Source of the DNA: JAXDBM01 sp963709485
GTDB taxonomy: Bacteria; Desulfobacterota; Syntrophia; Syntrophales; Fen-1087
Reading direction: 5' to 3'
DNA: 64,000 bases
Assembly (NCBI GenBank): GCA_963709485.1
Contig: CAVPWE010000005.1
Location: 558,001-622,000 of the forward strand
The translations under genes and the position numbers were made by a program. Positions 15,279-24,847 of this stretch are shown here, in pieces. The notes beneath the pieces were generated by a model. The model worked only from the letters and a program-made list of their open reading frames with translations, was not told the origin of the DNA and ran no database searches. Position 1 is the first letter of the stretch, and every line of letters starts with the position of its first letter.

Positions 15279-17771
15279 CTACACTTCCTCTTCGGGCATG
15301 TCTTCCGGCGTTTCATCGAGAACCTCCCCTTCGTCCTTTTCCTCCTCCCGCACCGCCCGGGCCAGGCCGACCAGACGTTCCTCCGGTTCCAGATCGATCA
15401 GCTTCACACCCTGCGTACTGCGGTGAATCAGGGGCACTGCAGCCACTTTGACCCGAATGATGTTTCCCGTGTCGCTGATCAGCATAAGATCTTCGTCGCC
15501 GGTCACCTGAATAATCCCGGAGACATTGCCCACCTTGGGGGCGGTCTTCAGGTTGATGATCCCCTTGCCGCCCCGGCTCTGCAGGCGGTACTCCGCGACG
15601 CTTGTCCTCTTGCCGAAACCCTTTTCCGACACGGTTACAATTGAATTTCCTTCCGTGGGAATGTCCACACCCACCACGACATCGTCTTCATCCATGCGAA
15701 TACCGATTACCCCCCGCGCCGTTCTCCCCATGTCCCGGACATCCTCCTCCTTGAACCGGATGGCCATCCCCTTGCGGGTCCCCATGAACAGCTCCTGATT
15801 GCCCAGGGTCAGTTGCACATCGATCAGGTCGTCCCCCTCATCGACGGACATGGCAATGATCCCGCCGGTGCGCGGATTGGAGAAGGCCGCCAGCTCCGTT
15901 TTTTTGACGATCCCCTTTTTGGTGACCATGACAACGGATTTTCCGTCCGCAAAGTCCCGTATGGGCAGGATTGCGGCCATGCGCTCTCCCGGCGCGATGC
16001 TGATCAGATTGACGATGGCTTTCCCCTTGGCCGCTCTCCCCCCCTGCGGAATCTGGTAAACCTTAAGCCAGTAGACTTTTCCGCGATTGGTAAAAATCAG
16101 GACATAGTGATGGGTCGAGGCAATGAAGATCTTCTCGACGAAATCCTCCTCCTTGGTCCCCATGCCGACCTTGCCCTTGCCGCCCCGCCGCTGGCTCTTG
16201 TAAAGGCTGACGGCGTTTCGCTTGATGTAGCCCGAGTGGGAAACCGTGACCACCATGTCTTCCTCGACGATCATGTCCTCGATGTTGATATCTTCGGAAC
16301 TGAGCACGATTTCCGTGCGCCGCTCATCCCCGAAGCGGGACTTGATGTCCTCCAGTTCGGAAACGATTACATCCAGGACCCTGCGGGGATCATCCAGCAG
16401 GCCCTGCAAGGTCGCAATCAGGCTGTTGACTTCCGCGTATTCGGCTTCGATTTTCTCCCGTTCCAGGCCGGTCAGGCGCTGCAGCCGCATATCCAGAATC
16501 GCCCGTGCCTGGATCTCCGTGAGGCCGAATTTGTCACAAAGGGCGATGGACGCCTCCTGAGGACTTTTCGATTTTTTGATCACGGCAATGACCGCGTCGA
16601 TCTGGCTGAGCGCGATGATGAGCCCTGCCAGAATGTGGGCCCGCTCCCGGGCCCGGGCCAGATCAAACTGTGTCCGGCGGACGACGACCTGTTTTCGGAA
16701 ATCGACGAAGCTCTGCAGGATCTCCTTGAGGTTGAAGACGTGGGGCTGCCCTTTTTCGATGGCCAGCATGATGATCCCGAAGGTGTTCTCCATCTGCGTG
16801 TGCTTGTAGAGCTGGTTGAGGATCACGCCGGAGACTTCATCGCGCTTCAGATCGATGACGACGCGGATTCCTTCCCGGTCCGATTCATCCCGCAGATCCG
16901 CGATGCCGCCGATCTTCTTTTCCTTGACCAGCTCGGAAATGTGCTCGATCAGGTTTGCCTTGTTCACCTGATAGGGCAGTTCCGTCACGACGATGCTTTC
17001 CCTGTCGTTGCGGACATTGCGCTCAATGAGGGCGCGGGCCCGGACCCGAATGATCCCTCGTCCGGTTCGGTAGGCAGAGAGGATGCCCTCCTTGCCGTTG
17101 ATGAAACCTGCGGTCGGGAAATCAGGCCCCTGGATATGGTGCATCAGCGAATCGACGGTGATCTGAGGATTTTTGATCAACGCGACGGTCCCGTCGATCA
17201 CCTCGCGAAGGTTGTGCGGCGGGATGTTGGTTGCCATGCCGACGGCGATTCCTGACGACCCGTTGAGCAGCAGCGTGGGAAGGCGGGATGGCAGCACGGT
17301 CGGCTCGAGCAGGGACTCGTCGTAATTGGGCATGAAATCGACGGTCTCCTTTTCGAGATCGGCCAGCATCTCCTCCGCGATCCGGTCCATTCGGACTTCC
17401 GTGTAACGCATGGCGGCAGGCGGGTCGCCGTCAATGGAGCCAAAGTTCCCCTGGCCGTCAACCAGCACGTAGCGCATGGAGAAATCCTGCGCCATGCGGA
17501 CAATCGTATCGTAGGCCGCAACGTCGCCGTGAGGGTGGTACTTTCCGATAATATCCCCGACGATGCGCGCCGACTTTTTGTAGGCCTTGTTCCACCGGTT
17601 GCCCATTTCATGCATGGCGTACAGCACCCGGCGATGGACCGGTTTCAGGCCGTCCCGGACGTCGGGGATCGCCCGGCCGATGATGACGCTCATTGCATAG
17701 TCCATGTAGGACTTCTTCAGTTCGCTTTCGATGTTGACCAGAATGTTCTTCTGGTGAAGGTCTTGTTCCAT
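15279..17771 (-). CDS. gyrA: DNA gyrase subunit A
   Basis: The 830-residue GyrA is the breakage-reunion subunit that, with GyrB, introduces negative supercoils. The catalytic Tyr is in AAMRYTEVRM near residue 123. The GyrA box QRRGGKG near residue 540 marks a gyrase rather than topoisomerase IV. Six C-terminal beta-pinwheel repeats and an acidic tail (DEGEVLDETPEDMPEEEV) follow. The quinolone region reads HGDVAAYD: residue 84 (E. coli Ser83) is Val instead of the usual Ser or Thr, encoded by GTT. It follows gyrB on the same strand after about 110 bases. Confidence 0.98.
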   Translation of the reverse strand: MEQDLHQKNILVNIESELKKSYMDYAMSVIIGRAIPDVRDGLKPVHRRVLYAMHEMGNRWNKAYKKSARIVGDIIGKYHPHGDVAAYDTIVRMAQDFSMRYVLVDGQGNFGSIDGDPPAAMRYTEVRMDRIAEEMLADLEKETVDFMPNYDESLLEPTVLPSRLPTLLLNGSSGIAVGMATNIPPHNLREVIDGTVALIKNPQITVDSLMHHIQGPDFPTAGFINGKEGILSAYRTGRGIIRVRARALIERNVRNDRESIVVTELPYQVNKANLIEHISELVKEKKIGGIADLRDESDREGIRVVIDLKRDEVSGVILNQLYKHTQMENTFGIIMLAIEKGQPHVFNLKEILQSFVDFRKQVVVRRTQFDLARARERAHILAGLIIALSQIDAVIAVIKKSKSPQEASIALCDKFGLTEIQARAILDMRLQRLTGLEREKIEAEYAEVNSLIATLQGLLDDPRRVLDVIVSELEDIKSRFGDERRTEIVLSSEDINIEDMIVEEDMVVTVSHSGYIKRNAVSLYKSQRRGGKGKVGMGTKEEDFVEKIFIASTHHYVLIFTNRGKVYWLKVYQIPQGGRAAKGKAIVNLISIAPGERMAAILPIRDFADGKSVVMVTKKGIVKKTELAAFSNPRTGGIIAMSVDEGDDLIDVQLTLGNQELFMGTRKGMAIRFKEEDVRDMGRTARGVIGIRMDEDDVVVGVDIPTEGNSIVTVSEKGFGKRTSVAEYRLQSRGGKGIINLKTAPKVGNVSGIIQVTGDEDLMLISDTGNIIRVKVAAVPLIHRSTQGVKLIDLEPEERLVGLARAVREEEKDEGEVLDETPEDMPEEEV

Positions 17772-17880
17772 GGTTTCTCCTTCATGCCTCTGTCACGTTT
17801 CCGCGCAAATGCATTGACGGGTTTCAGAATGGACCGATCAAACAAAGTGATGAACAGGGCGGAATTGAACAGGTCGCTCG

Positions 17881-20385
17881 TCAGACATCCAGATTGGACA
17901 CATACAGGGCGTTCTTGTAGATGAAATCCCGGCGGGGCTCGACCTGATCCCCCATCAGCGTCGTAAAGATTTCGTCCGCTTCCACGGCATCCTCGATGCG
18001 GACCTGCAACAGCGTCCGTTTTTCCGGATTCATGGTCGTTTCCCAGAGCTGCGCGGGGTTCATTTCGCCGAGTCCCTTGTACCGCTGCACGGCCAACCCT
18101 TTCCTGCCGGTGCTCACGACATGATCGATCAAGGCCGACATGCTGTCCAGCTCGACCGTTTTCCCGCCATTGGCCGGTTCTTCCGCCGCCACCCGGTACG
18201 GCGCCTCGCCCAGAGCGGAAACCTGACTCAACAGGGCTTTGATCTCTGTAAACCGGGGCGCTCTGACGGTGTCCCGGTCGATGCACGTCACGAGGATCCG
18301 GCTCTCTCGTTTGATGCGGAAAACCATTTTATACAGGCCGTGCTCCTGATCCATTTCCACGGCATACTCGATGGATTTCTCCATAAACTCCAGCTCGGGC
18401 TGGACCACCTCCCCGGCGGCCTTTTCCGCAGGGTCGGCGGCCATGGCCGTACGCCGCGCGACTTTGAGCAATGCGGCCTCGCTTTTGAAATCACCTTCGC
18501 TCAAGGCAGGGTCCCCGGCAAGGATCCGGATGATGTCCCGGTCCTTTTCCTCTTTTTCAAATTTGACCAGGATCGTTTCCATGCGGATCAGTTTTTTCAG
18601 ATAGCCGGCCAGACGGTTTCCGGTAATGGTCGTACCGTTTTCAGTGCAGAGTTGCAGTTTGTTGACGCCGTTCTCCAGGACATAGGCCTTCATTTCCTCT
18701 TCATTGTGGATGTATATTTCATTTTTCCGGTCGCTGACCTTGAACAGCGGCGGCTGAGCGATATAGAGGTAACCCCGTTCCACCATCTCCCGCATCTGGC
18801 GAAAGAAAAAGGTCAGCAATAGGGTCCGAATGTGCGAACCGTCCACATCGGCATCGGTCATGATGATCACCTTGTGGTAGCGCAGTTTGCTGATGTCGTA
18901 ATCCCCCTGGCCGATTCCGGTGCCCAGGGCGGTCACGATCACCTTGATCTCCTCGTTCTGAAGCATCTTGTCGAACCGGGCTTTTTCCACGTTGAGCACT
19001 TTACCCCGAAGCGGCAGGATGGCCTGATTCTTGCGGTCTCTCCCCTGTTTTGCCGAACCGCCGGCGGAATCCCCTTCCACCAGATAGATCTCGCTTCTGG
19101 CCGGATCTCTTTCCTGGCAATCTGCCAACTTTCCCGGCAGGGCGCCCACCTCAAAGGCGCTTTTGCGCCGGGTCAACTCCCGGGCACGCCTGGCCGCCTC
19201 CCTGGCTCGGGACGCGTCCAGCGCCTTGTTCAGAAGCTGTTTGGCAACGGACGGGTTCTCCTCAAGATAGGTGCCTATTTTATCGTAGACGATGCCTTCC
19301 ACCAGTCCCTTGACTTCGCTGTTGCCCAGTTTCGTCTTGGTCTGGCCCTCGAACTGCGGGTTTTTTACCTTGACGCTGATGATGCATGTCAGGCCTTCTC
19401 GCAGATCCTCTCCCTTCAGTGACTCCTTGCTGTCCTTGAATATTTTGTTGTTGACCGCATAGTTGTTGAAGATGCGTGTGAGGGCTGACCGGAAGCCGAT
19501 CAGATGCGTGCCGCCTTCCGTGGTGTTGATACTGTTGGCAAAGGAAAAAATGTTTTCCGTGTAGGTGTCATTGTATTGGATGGCGACCTCCACATAGCAG
19601 TCCTCTCTGGAGCCATCGACATAGACGGGATTTTTGTGAAGCACTTTCTTGCTGCGGTTCAGATATTCGACGAATGAGACGATCCCCCCCTTGTAGAAAA
19701 ACTCGCTCTTCTTGTCTGTCCGCTCGTCCACGAGGGTTATCTTGACCCCCGAATTGAGAAAGGCAAGTTCCCGCATCCGGTTCGAGATAACATCGAAACT
19801 GAATTCAGTGTCCTCGAAAATTTCAGCGTTCGGCTTGAAGGTAATCTTGGTTCCACGGCCTCTCGTCTTCCCGACCATTTCAAGAGGCGCGGTCGGGGCC
19901 CCGTTTGCATATGACTGGGTGTACACATTACCGTCACGGCGGACTTCCAGGTCAAGGGCGCTGGACAGGGCATTCACGACGGACACGCCAACACCATGCA
20001 GGCCTCCGGATATCTTGTAGCTTTCGTTTGAAAACTTGGCCCCTGCATGGAGCTTCGTCAACACAACTTCCGCCGCGGAAACGCCCTCGGTTTTGTGAAT
20101 ATCAACGGGAATGCCGCGACCGTTGTCATCCACAACAATGCTGTTGTCGACACGAATCCTGACTGTGATGCTGTCGCAGTATCCTGCCGATGCCTCGTCA
20201 ATACTGTTGTCGACAACCTCGTAAACCAGATGATGAAGCCCGTCTTTACCGGTGCTTCCGATATACATTGCAGGCCTCTTTCGAACTGCTTCCAGACCCT
20301 CAAGCACCTTAATGCTGTCGGCGCCGTAACTCTGGCCTGCTTCGTCTTTTAAATTATTTCCGTTTTGTTCTTCTTTTTCCTTCAT
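17881..20385 (-). CDS. gyrB: DNA gyrase subunit B
   Basis: The 834-residue ATPase subunit of gyrase. The GHKL ATPase domain shows YEVVDNSIDEA, DDNGRGIPVD and GGLHGVGVSVVNALS. The Toprim domain shows LVEGDSAGGSAKQGRDR and MTDADVDGSHIRTLLLTFFFR, and the end has the QRYKGLGEMN motif. An insertion of about 170 residues between the Toprim halves, as in proteobacterial gyrases, explains the length. It directly follows dnaN across about 50 bases with no recF between. The start is an ATG just before a charged, low-complexity N-terminal leader. Confidence 0.98.
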   Translation of the reverse strand: MKEKEEQNGNNLKDEAGQSYGADSIKVLEGLEAVRKRPAMYIGSTGKDGLHHLVYEVVDNSIDEASAGYCDSITVRIRVDNSIVVDDNGRGIPVDIHKTEGVSAAEVVLTKLHAGAKFSNESYKISGGLHGVGVSVVNALSSALDLEVRRDGNVYTQSYANGAPTAPLEMVGKTRGRGTKITFKPNAEIFEDTEFSFDVISNRMRELAFLNSGVKITLVDERTDKKSEFFYKGGIVSFVEYLNRSKKVLHKNPVYVDGSREDCYVEVAIQYNDTYTENIFSFANSINTTEGGTHLIGFRSALTRIFNNYAVNNKIFKDSKESLKGEDLREGLTCIISVKVKNPQFEGQTKTKLGNSEVKGLVEGIVYDKIGTYLEENPSVAKQLLNKALDASRAREAARRARELTRRKSAFEVGALPGKLADCQERDPARSEIYLVEGDSAGGSAKQGRDRKNQAILPLRGKVLNVEKARFDKMLQNEEIKVIVTALGTGIGQGDYDISKLRYHKVIIMTDADVDGSHIRTLLLTFFFRQMREMVERGYLYIAQPPLFKVSDRKNEIYIHNEEEMKAYVLENGVNKLQLCTENGTTITGNRLAGYLKKLIRMETILVKFEKEEKDRDIIRILAGDPALSEGDFKSEAALLKVARRTAMAADPAEKAAGEVVQPELEFMEKSIEYAVEMDQEHGLYKMVFRIKRESRILVTCIDRDTVRAPRFTEIKALLSQVSALGEAPYRVAAEEPANGGKTVELDSMSALIDHVVSTGRKGLAVQRYKGLGEMNPAQLWETTMNPEKRTLLQVRIEDAVEADEIFTTLMGDQVEPRRDFIYKNALYVSNLDV

Positions 20386-20437
20386 TGCACAACGCTTTCC
20401 CCGACTTGTACAAAATCTTTCTGAAATCTTGAATTTC

Positions 20438-21553
20438 TCAGATTCTCAATGGCATAATAATACAGAAAAATTGATCATTCTCCGCAGGATGGACCACTCC
20501 AGGCTTCATTCCGGCGCCAATTTCAAAAACAACATTCTTATCATCGATGGCCTCAAGCGCGTCAATCAGATAATTGACATTATACCCCACTTCCAATTCT
20601 CCACCCCGTCCGGTGACCTCGATCTCATCATTGGCCTCACCCACATCCGGGTTGGTAGAATTCAAAATTATTTTTCCCTCCATCAATTTAATGATCACGC
20701 CACTGTACCTTTCACTGGAGATGACGCTCATCCTCCGCAACGCATGCAGGGCCGCATCCCGATCAAACTGGATCGATGTCCCCTTCTCCGCGGGAATCAC
20801 TCTCCGGTAATCCGGATAATCGGCGTCGATCAGGCTTACCTTCAGCATGGTATGGTCCGTTTTCAGGACACACATTCCCTGATGAACGCCAATCCATATA
20901 TCTCCATGCTCGCTTTCGACAAGTTTTCTAATTTCGGAAACCCCCTTGCGGGGAATGATAATTCCCTTTTCAAGTTTCAGCGTTTCCTTATCACCCAAAT
21001 AGACTGAAACCATGGCCAAACGATGGCCATCCGTTGCCACAGCCTTGATCACTCCCGGTTTGTCCGGTTCCATGTCCAGAAAAATTCCATTCAAATTCTT
21101 TCTGATCTCATCCGTCGACATCGAAAAAGACGTTTTCAAAATCAGATTCTTCAGAATTTCTCCCTTCATCCTGTAAAATTTGACGTCCTGATCGACAGCG
21201 ACATTCGGAAAATCATCAGCCGGAATCCCGGGTATTTTATAAACGGACTTCTGAGATTTCAGTGTAACAACGAACTGGTCATTTTTTTGCACATGAATGG
21301 TTTCTCCCTGAATTTCACGAATCATCTCATAGATTTTTCTCGCAGAAAGAGTGATGTCCCCATCCTGTAGAATCTGTGCCTCATAATCCGCCACCAGACC
21401 GATTTCCCTGTCGGTGGCAACAATCTTGATTTTTCCCTGATCCGTCCGGATCAGGACGTTGTTCAGAATGGGCATCGTCGTTTTCTTTTCCACGATGCCA
21501 AGCGTTTTCTGCATGCCGTCCAAAAAAATAGATCTTTTTATCTTGAATTCCAT
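20438..21553 (-). CDS. dnaN: DNA polymerase III sliding clamp (beta subunit)
   Basis: The 371-residue clamp forms a ring that tethers polymerase III to DNA. The three-domain architecture is complete, from MEFKIKRSIFLDGMQKTLGIVEKKTTMPILNNVL at the start to AVHPAENDQ-like HPAENDQFFCIIMPLRI at the end. The MPL segment belongs to the peptide-binding pocket. The inner ATG is chosen because AAAGGA lies about eleven bases upstream, whereas the outer ATG abuts it. It is followed by gyrB. A likely promoter is in the dnaA-dnaN gap. Confidence 0.97.
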   Translation of the reverse strand: MEFKIKRSIFLDGMQKTLGIVEKKTTMPILNNVLIRTDQGKIKIVATDREIGLVADYEAQILQDGDITLSARKIYEMIREIQGETIHVQKNDQFVVTLKSQKSVYKIPGIPADDFPNVAVDQDVKFYRMKGEILKNLILKTSFSMSTDEIRKNLNGIFLDMEPDKPGVIKAVATDGHRLAMVSVYLGDKETLKLEKGIIIPRKGVSEIRKLVESEHGDIWIGVHQGMCVLKTDHTMLKVSLIDADYPDYRRVIPAEKGTSIQFDRDAALHALRRMSVISSERYSGVIIKLMEGKIILNSTNPDVGEANDEIEVTGRGGELEVGYNVNYLIDALEAIDDKNVVFEIGAGMKPGVVHPAENDQFFCIIMPLRI

Positions 21554-21622
21554 GGCCGGTTCCATCCTTTCATCGGTACACTGTATTCTATATGTCTCTT
21601 TGTGTCTTTATAAAACATAGTA

Positions 21623-21651
21623 TTAATAGTAGGATCTGTTTATCCTGTTAA
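21623..21651 (-). promoter_or_regulatory. Predicted promoter for dnaN
   Basis: Read on the minus strand, TTAACA and TATTAA are 17 bases apart within the AT-rich dnaA-dnaN gap, about 70 bases before the dnaN ATG. It matches five and four consensus bases respectively. A separate promoter here would allow dnaN-gyrB-gyrA expression independent of dnaA. Confidence 0.4.
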
Positions 21652-21710
21652 TGGAGAAGAAAACACAATTTTATCGGATAGATTGAGATCACGACGCTGT
21701 TTAAGTTGCC

Positions 21711-21719
21711 TGTGTAAAA
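21711..21719 (-). promoter_or_regulatory. Single DnaA-box match between dnaA and dnaN
   Basis: TTTTACACA on the minus strand fits the relaxed DnaA-box consensus TTWTNCACA. It is the only strict match I see in the gap. It could serve dnaA/dnaN regulation; it is not enough to call an origin. Confidence 0.4.
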
Positions 21720-21723
21720 CGTT

Positions 21724-23070
21724 TCAGTTTTTACGCTTCAGGGTGTCTTCAATGTCCTCGATGGTATTTTTGAGCGATGGGTCTCCATCCATGTTCTGTC
21801 TGATCTTGTTGTTTGCGTAGATGACGGTGGAATGATCCCTCCCGCCTACTTTTTCACCGATGTCCGGAAAGGAAAGAGTGGTCATTTTCCTTGTTAGATA
21901 CATCACAATCTGTCTGGATAGCACAATGTTTTTGTTCTTTTTCTGAGATTTGATATCGGAAATCTTGATCCCTGTCTTGGCACTGACCGCCTTGAGAATG
22001 TCCTCTGCGGTAACATCCTCATTTTCGACCTGCTTGATTATTTTTTTCAGGACCTCACGGGCCAGTTCGATATCGATGTTTCTTTCCTGAAGCGAGGAGT
22101 ATGCGGCAATCCGGATTAGAAACCCTTCAAGTTCCCGAATGTTCGACTCGGCATGGGATGCAATGTAATGAGCGACATTGGTCGGCAGGTTGATGCTGTT
22201 TTCCTGGGCTTTCTTTTCTACAATGGCAATCCTGGTTTCAATTTCCGGCAGTTGAATATCCGCAATCAACCCCCATTCGAACCTGGACCGCAGTCTTCCT
22301 TCAAGGTTCGGAATGTCTTTCGGAAATTTATCGCTGGTCACGACAATCTGTTTTCCGGAGTCATGAAGCGTGTTGAAGGTATGAAAAAACTCCTCTTCCG
22401 TTTTTCCCTTGCCGGCGATGAATTGGATGTCATCGATGAGCAGATAATCGATATTTCGATACTTTTCCCGAAATTTGGCCATGCGGTCATACCGGATGGA
22501 ATTGACCAGCTCGTTGAGAAATTCCTCTGCAGATACGTACACCACATTCATTTCCGGATACAGCGAGAGTGCGTGGATGCCGATGGCATTGAGAAGGTGC
22601 GTTTTTCCAAGTCCGACACCTCCGTATATAAACAGGGGATTGTAGTTTTTTGCGGGCTGTTCGGCAACGGACACCGCTGCGGCATGGGCAAACTGATTGC
22701 TCGCTCCAACGACAAAACGTTCAAAGCTGTAGTTCTGGTTCAGGGAAGGATTGGTCCGGACCAGAGGAGCTTTTCTGAGTGGGGAGATCGTTTTTTCAAT
22801 GATCTGTGAATTTGCCGGAAGTTGAGCCCCGGCCTCGCCGATCAGAAAATTGACGATCAACCCTACGCCGGCAACCGATGTGAGTGAATCGGCAATCACC
22901 GGGCGATAATTTTCCATCAGCCAGTCTTTAAAGAACTTGTTGGGGACGGACAGGTAGATCTGGTTCCCCTCCAGTGAAGACACCCTGATGGGTCTGATCC
23001 AGGTGTCGAAGTTGTGCTGGCTTACCTTTTCCTTGATCAGATTGATGCTTTTTTCCCAAAGTATTTCCAA
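21724..23070 (-). CDS. dnaA: Chromosomal replication initiator DnaA
   Basis: The 448-residue initiator binds DnaA boxes and opens the origin. Domain I opens with LWEKSINLIKEKVSQHNFDTWIRPI. The AAA+ core has Walker A GGVGLGKTHLLNAIG and Walker B LLIDDIQFIAGK. Domain IV ends with the DNA-binding signature GGRDHSTVIYANNKI. The start codon is TTG, ten bases after a GAGG. This matches the expected homologous N-terminus, and no ATG is nearby in frame. A TTGTCAACA/TGTTGACAA inverted repeat lies just upstream, before parB. Confidence 0.97.
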   Translation of the reverse strand: MEILWEKSINLIKEKVSQHNFDTWIRPIRVSSLEGNQIYLSVPNKFFKDWLMENYRPVIADSLTSVAGVGLIVNFLIGEAGAQLPANSQIIEKTISPLRKAPLVRTNPSLNQNYSFERFVVGASNQFAHAAAVSVAEQPAKNYNPLFIYGGVGLGKTHLLNAIGIHALSLYPEMNVVYVSAEEFLNELVNSIRYDRMAKFREKYRNIDYLLIDDIQFIAGKGKTEEEFFHTFNTLHDSGKQIVVTSDKFPKDIPNLEGRLRSRFEWGLIADIQLPEIETRIAIVEKKAQENSINLPTNVAHYIASHAESNIRELEGFLIRIAAYSSLQERNIDIELAREVLKKIIKQVENEDVTAEDILKAVSAKTGIKISDIKSQKKNKNIVLSRQIVMYLTRKMTTLSFPDIGEKVGGRDHSTVIYANNKIRQNMDGDPSLKNTIEDIEDTLKRKN

Positions 23071-23094
23071 TTTTAAACAACCTCATCAACAGAC

Positions 23095-23114
23095 TTGTCA
23101 ACACATGTTGACAA
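23095..23114. promoter_or_regulatory. Inverted repeat in the parB-dnaA gap
   Basis: TTGTCAACA and TGTTGACAA form perfect 9-bp arms around a 2-base spacer. The gap between the parB stop and the dnaA start is only about 50 bases. The right arm contains TTGACA on the minus strand, so the palindrome may overlap a dnaA promoter and bind a dimeric repressor. This is inference from symmetry and position. Confidence 0.5.
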
Positions 23115-23120
23115 ATGGCT

Positions 23121-23975
23121 CTAATGTTCATCCATTAAGATTCGAAAGAGGCGGGTGAGATCCTCTTCAGAGTTGAATCGGATCTCGATCGTACCACGTT
23201 CCTTTTGAAGGCGGCGAATCTGCACACGGGTCATCAGTTGCCGCGACAGGGTCTTCTCCAGATCCGCGATATAGGGATCCTGCTTTGTCTTTTTCCTGTC
23301 CGGCACGTCCTTTCTGGCTTCCTGGATCAGGCGCTCGGTTTCCCTGACCGTGAGGCCTTTCTTGAGGATGATCTCCAGGGCGGTGATCTGCTCCTTTGGC
23401 GAGTCCAGAGACAGAAGCGGCCGCGCATGTCCGGTTGTAATTTTTTTCTCGATCAGTGCCGTCTTTACGGCAGCGGGAAGCTGGAGCAGCCGGATCGTGT
23501 TGGCGATCGTAGACCGGTCCTTGCCCACCCGCGAGGCAAGATCCTCCTGCGAAAGGTTGAATGTCCCTGTCAGCGTTTGATAGGCTTCCGCTTCTTCGAC
23601 CGGGTTCAGCGCTTCCCGCTGGATATTTTCGATCAGGGACAATTCAGCCACATCAAGGTCCTGCGCATCCCGGATAATGACGGGGACGCTGGACAGACCG
23701 GCCTGCTGGGCCGCGCGCCAACGGCGTTCCCCGGCGATGATTTCATAGCCGTCACTTGATTTCCTGACGATGATCGGCTGTATGATGCCGCTCTTCCGGA
23801 TGGAGGCGACGAGCTGTTTCTGGTCCTGATCGTTGAAATCCTTGCGGGGCTGAAAGCGGTTCGGTGTAAGCTCCTCGATCCCGCACATTAAGAAAGCCGG
23901 CTTGTTGTTCAATTCTTTCAGAAGATCCGGAAACATGGCCCCCAGGCCTCGTCCGAGCGATGATTTTGGTGGCAT
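23121..23975 (-). CDS. parB: Chromosome-partitioning protein ParB (Spo0J)
   Basis: The 284-residue CTP-dependent DNA clamp loads at parS and recruits SMC/ParA. The N-terminus SLGRGLGAMFPDL carries the ParA-stimulating segment. The nuclease-like domain has ITPN-type LTPNRFQPRKDF and box II GERRWRAAQQAGL, and the HTH is LSQEDLASRVGKDRSTIANTIRLL. A C-terminal dimerisation region ends the protein. The ATG directly follows parA. No canonical parS 16-mer was seen in this window. Confidence 0.97.
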   Translation of the reverse strand: MPPKSSLGRGLGAMFPDLLKELNNKPAFLMCGIEELTPNRFQPRKDFNDQDQKQLVASIRKSGIIQPIIVRKSSDGYEIIAGERRWRAAQQAGLSSVPVIIRDAQDLDVAELSLIENIQREALNPVEEAEAYQTLTGTFNLSQEDLASRVGKDRSTIANTIRLLQLPAAVKTALIEKKITTGHARPLLSLDSPKEQITALEIILKKGLTVRETERLIQEARKDVPDRKKTKQDPYIADLEKTLSRQLMTRVQIRRLQKERGTIEIRFNSEEDLTRLFRILMDEH

Positions 23976-24746
23976 CTATATCCTCCCGCAGATCATGATC
24001 TCTTTGGCGAGATCCATATACGATATGGCCCCCCGCGACCGGATGTCGTAGAGAATCACGGGAAGCCCGTGTGAGGGAGACTCGGACAGCCTGACGTTTC
24101 TCGGAATGATCGTCTGAAAAACCCTGTCTCCGAAATGTTTCCGGACGTCCTCGCTCACGCGATGCGATAAAAGGTTTCGTGTATCAAACATGGTCAAAAG
24201 AATGCCGCCCAGCGACAGCGTGGGATTCAGCCGGGATTTGATCAGCTTGACCGTATTCATCAGATGCCCGAGGCCTTCCATGGCATAGTACTCGCACTGG
24301 AGTGGAATAATTACGAAATCGGAAGCGACCAGTGCGTTTACCGTCAAAAAACCCAGGGATGGCGGACAGTCAATGATCACATAATCATACTGCCTGTCAA
24401 GGTTTCTGATCAGGCGGCGAAGCTTTTTTTCCCGGTCGTTCATGGAAACGAATTCGATCTCGATGCCCACCAGTTCCTGATCGGCGGGGGCCAGATCCAG
24501 ATGGGGGATCGGTGTGGAGACAATCACCTCGCTGATGGGCAGGTGACCGATGAGCGCATGATACATGTTTTTCTCATGAATTGCCTCCTTGTCGATGCCC
24601 ATTCCGCTCGTCGCATTGCCCTGGGCGTCGCAATCGACCAGCAGCGTTTTTTTTTCAGCCGTGGCCAGAGAGGCCGACAGGTTGATGGCCGTGGTGGTCT
24701 TGCCCACACCCCCTTTTTGGTTGGCTATGCATATGATTTTAGGCAT
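23976..24746 (-). CDS. parA: Chromosome-partitioning ATPase ParA (Soj)
   Basis: The 256-residue Walker-type ATPase has the deviant Walker A KGGVGKTTTAINL at residues 11-23, Walker A' DCDAQGNATSGMG, and Walker B YVIIDCPPSLG. It has no N-terminal HTH, so it is the chromosomal Soj type. It drives origin segregation by dynamic DNA binding, stimulated by ParB encoded immediately downstream. The upstream gene is rsmG after about 100 bases. Confidence 0.97.
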   Translation of the reverse strand: MPKIICIANQKGGVGKTTTAINLSASLATAEKKTLLVDCDAQGNATSGMGIDKEAIHEKNMYHALIGHLPISEVIVSTPIPHLDLAPADQELVGIEIEFVSMNDREKKLRRLIRNLDRQYDYVIIDCPPSLGFLTVNALVASDFVIIPLQCEYYAMEGLGHLMNTVKLIKSRLNPTLSLGGILLTMFDTRNLLSHRVSEDVRKHFGDRVFQTIIPRNVRLSESPSHGLPVILYDIRSRGAISYMDLAKEIMICGRI

Positions 24747-24847
24747 GATTTAATGGGACAGGAACAGGGCTGTTATTTCTCTATGCTGATCTTTAAAACT
24801 ATCACAGAAAGCTTTTTTTTTGAAGGGATTTCTTGTACAAAATTTGA

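Noticed and set aside
15813..17255. 480-codon plus-strand open frame opposite gyrA
   Set aside because: It is a shadow of gyrA, with no ribosome site or known domain.
21566..21723. Replication origin in the dnaA-dnaN gap
   Set aside because: Only one DnaA-box match was found in about 160 bases and no clear unwinding element with repeated boxes. A whole-genome skew would be needed.
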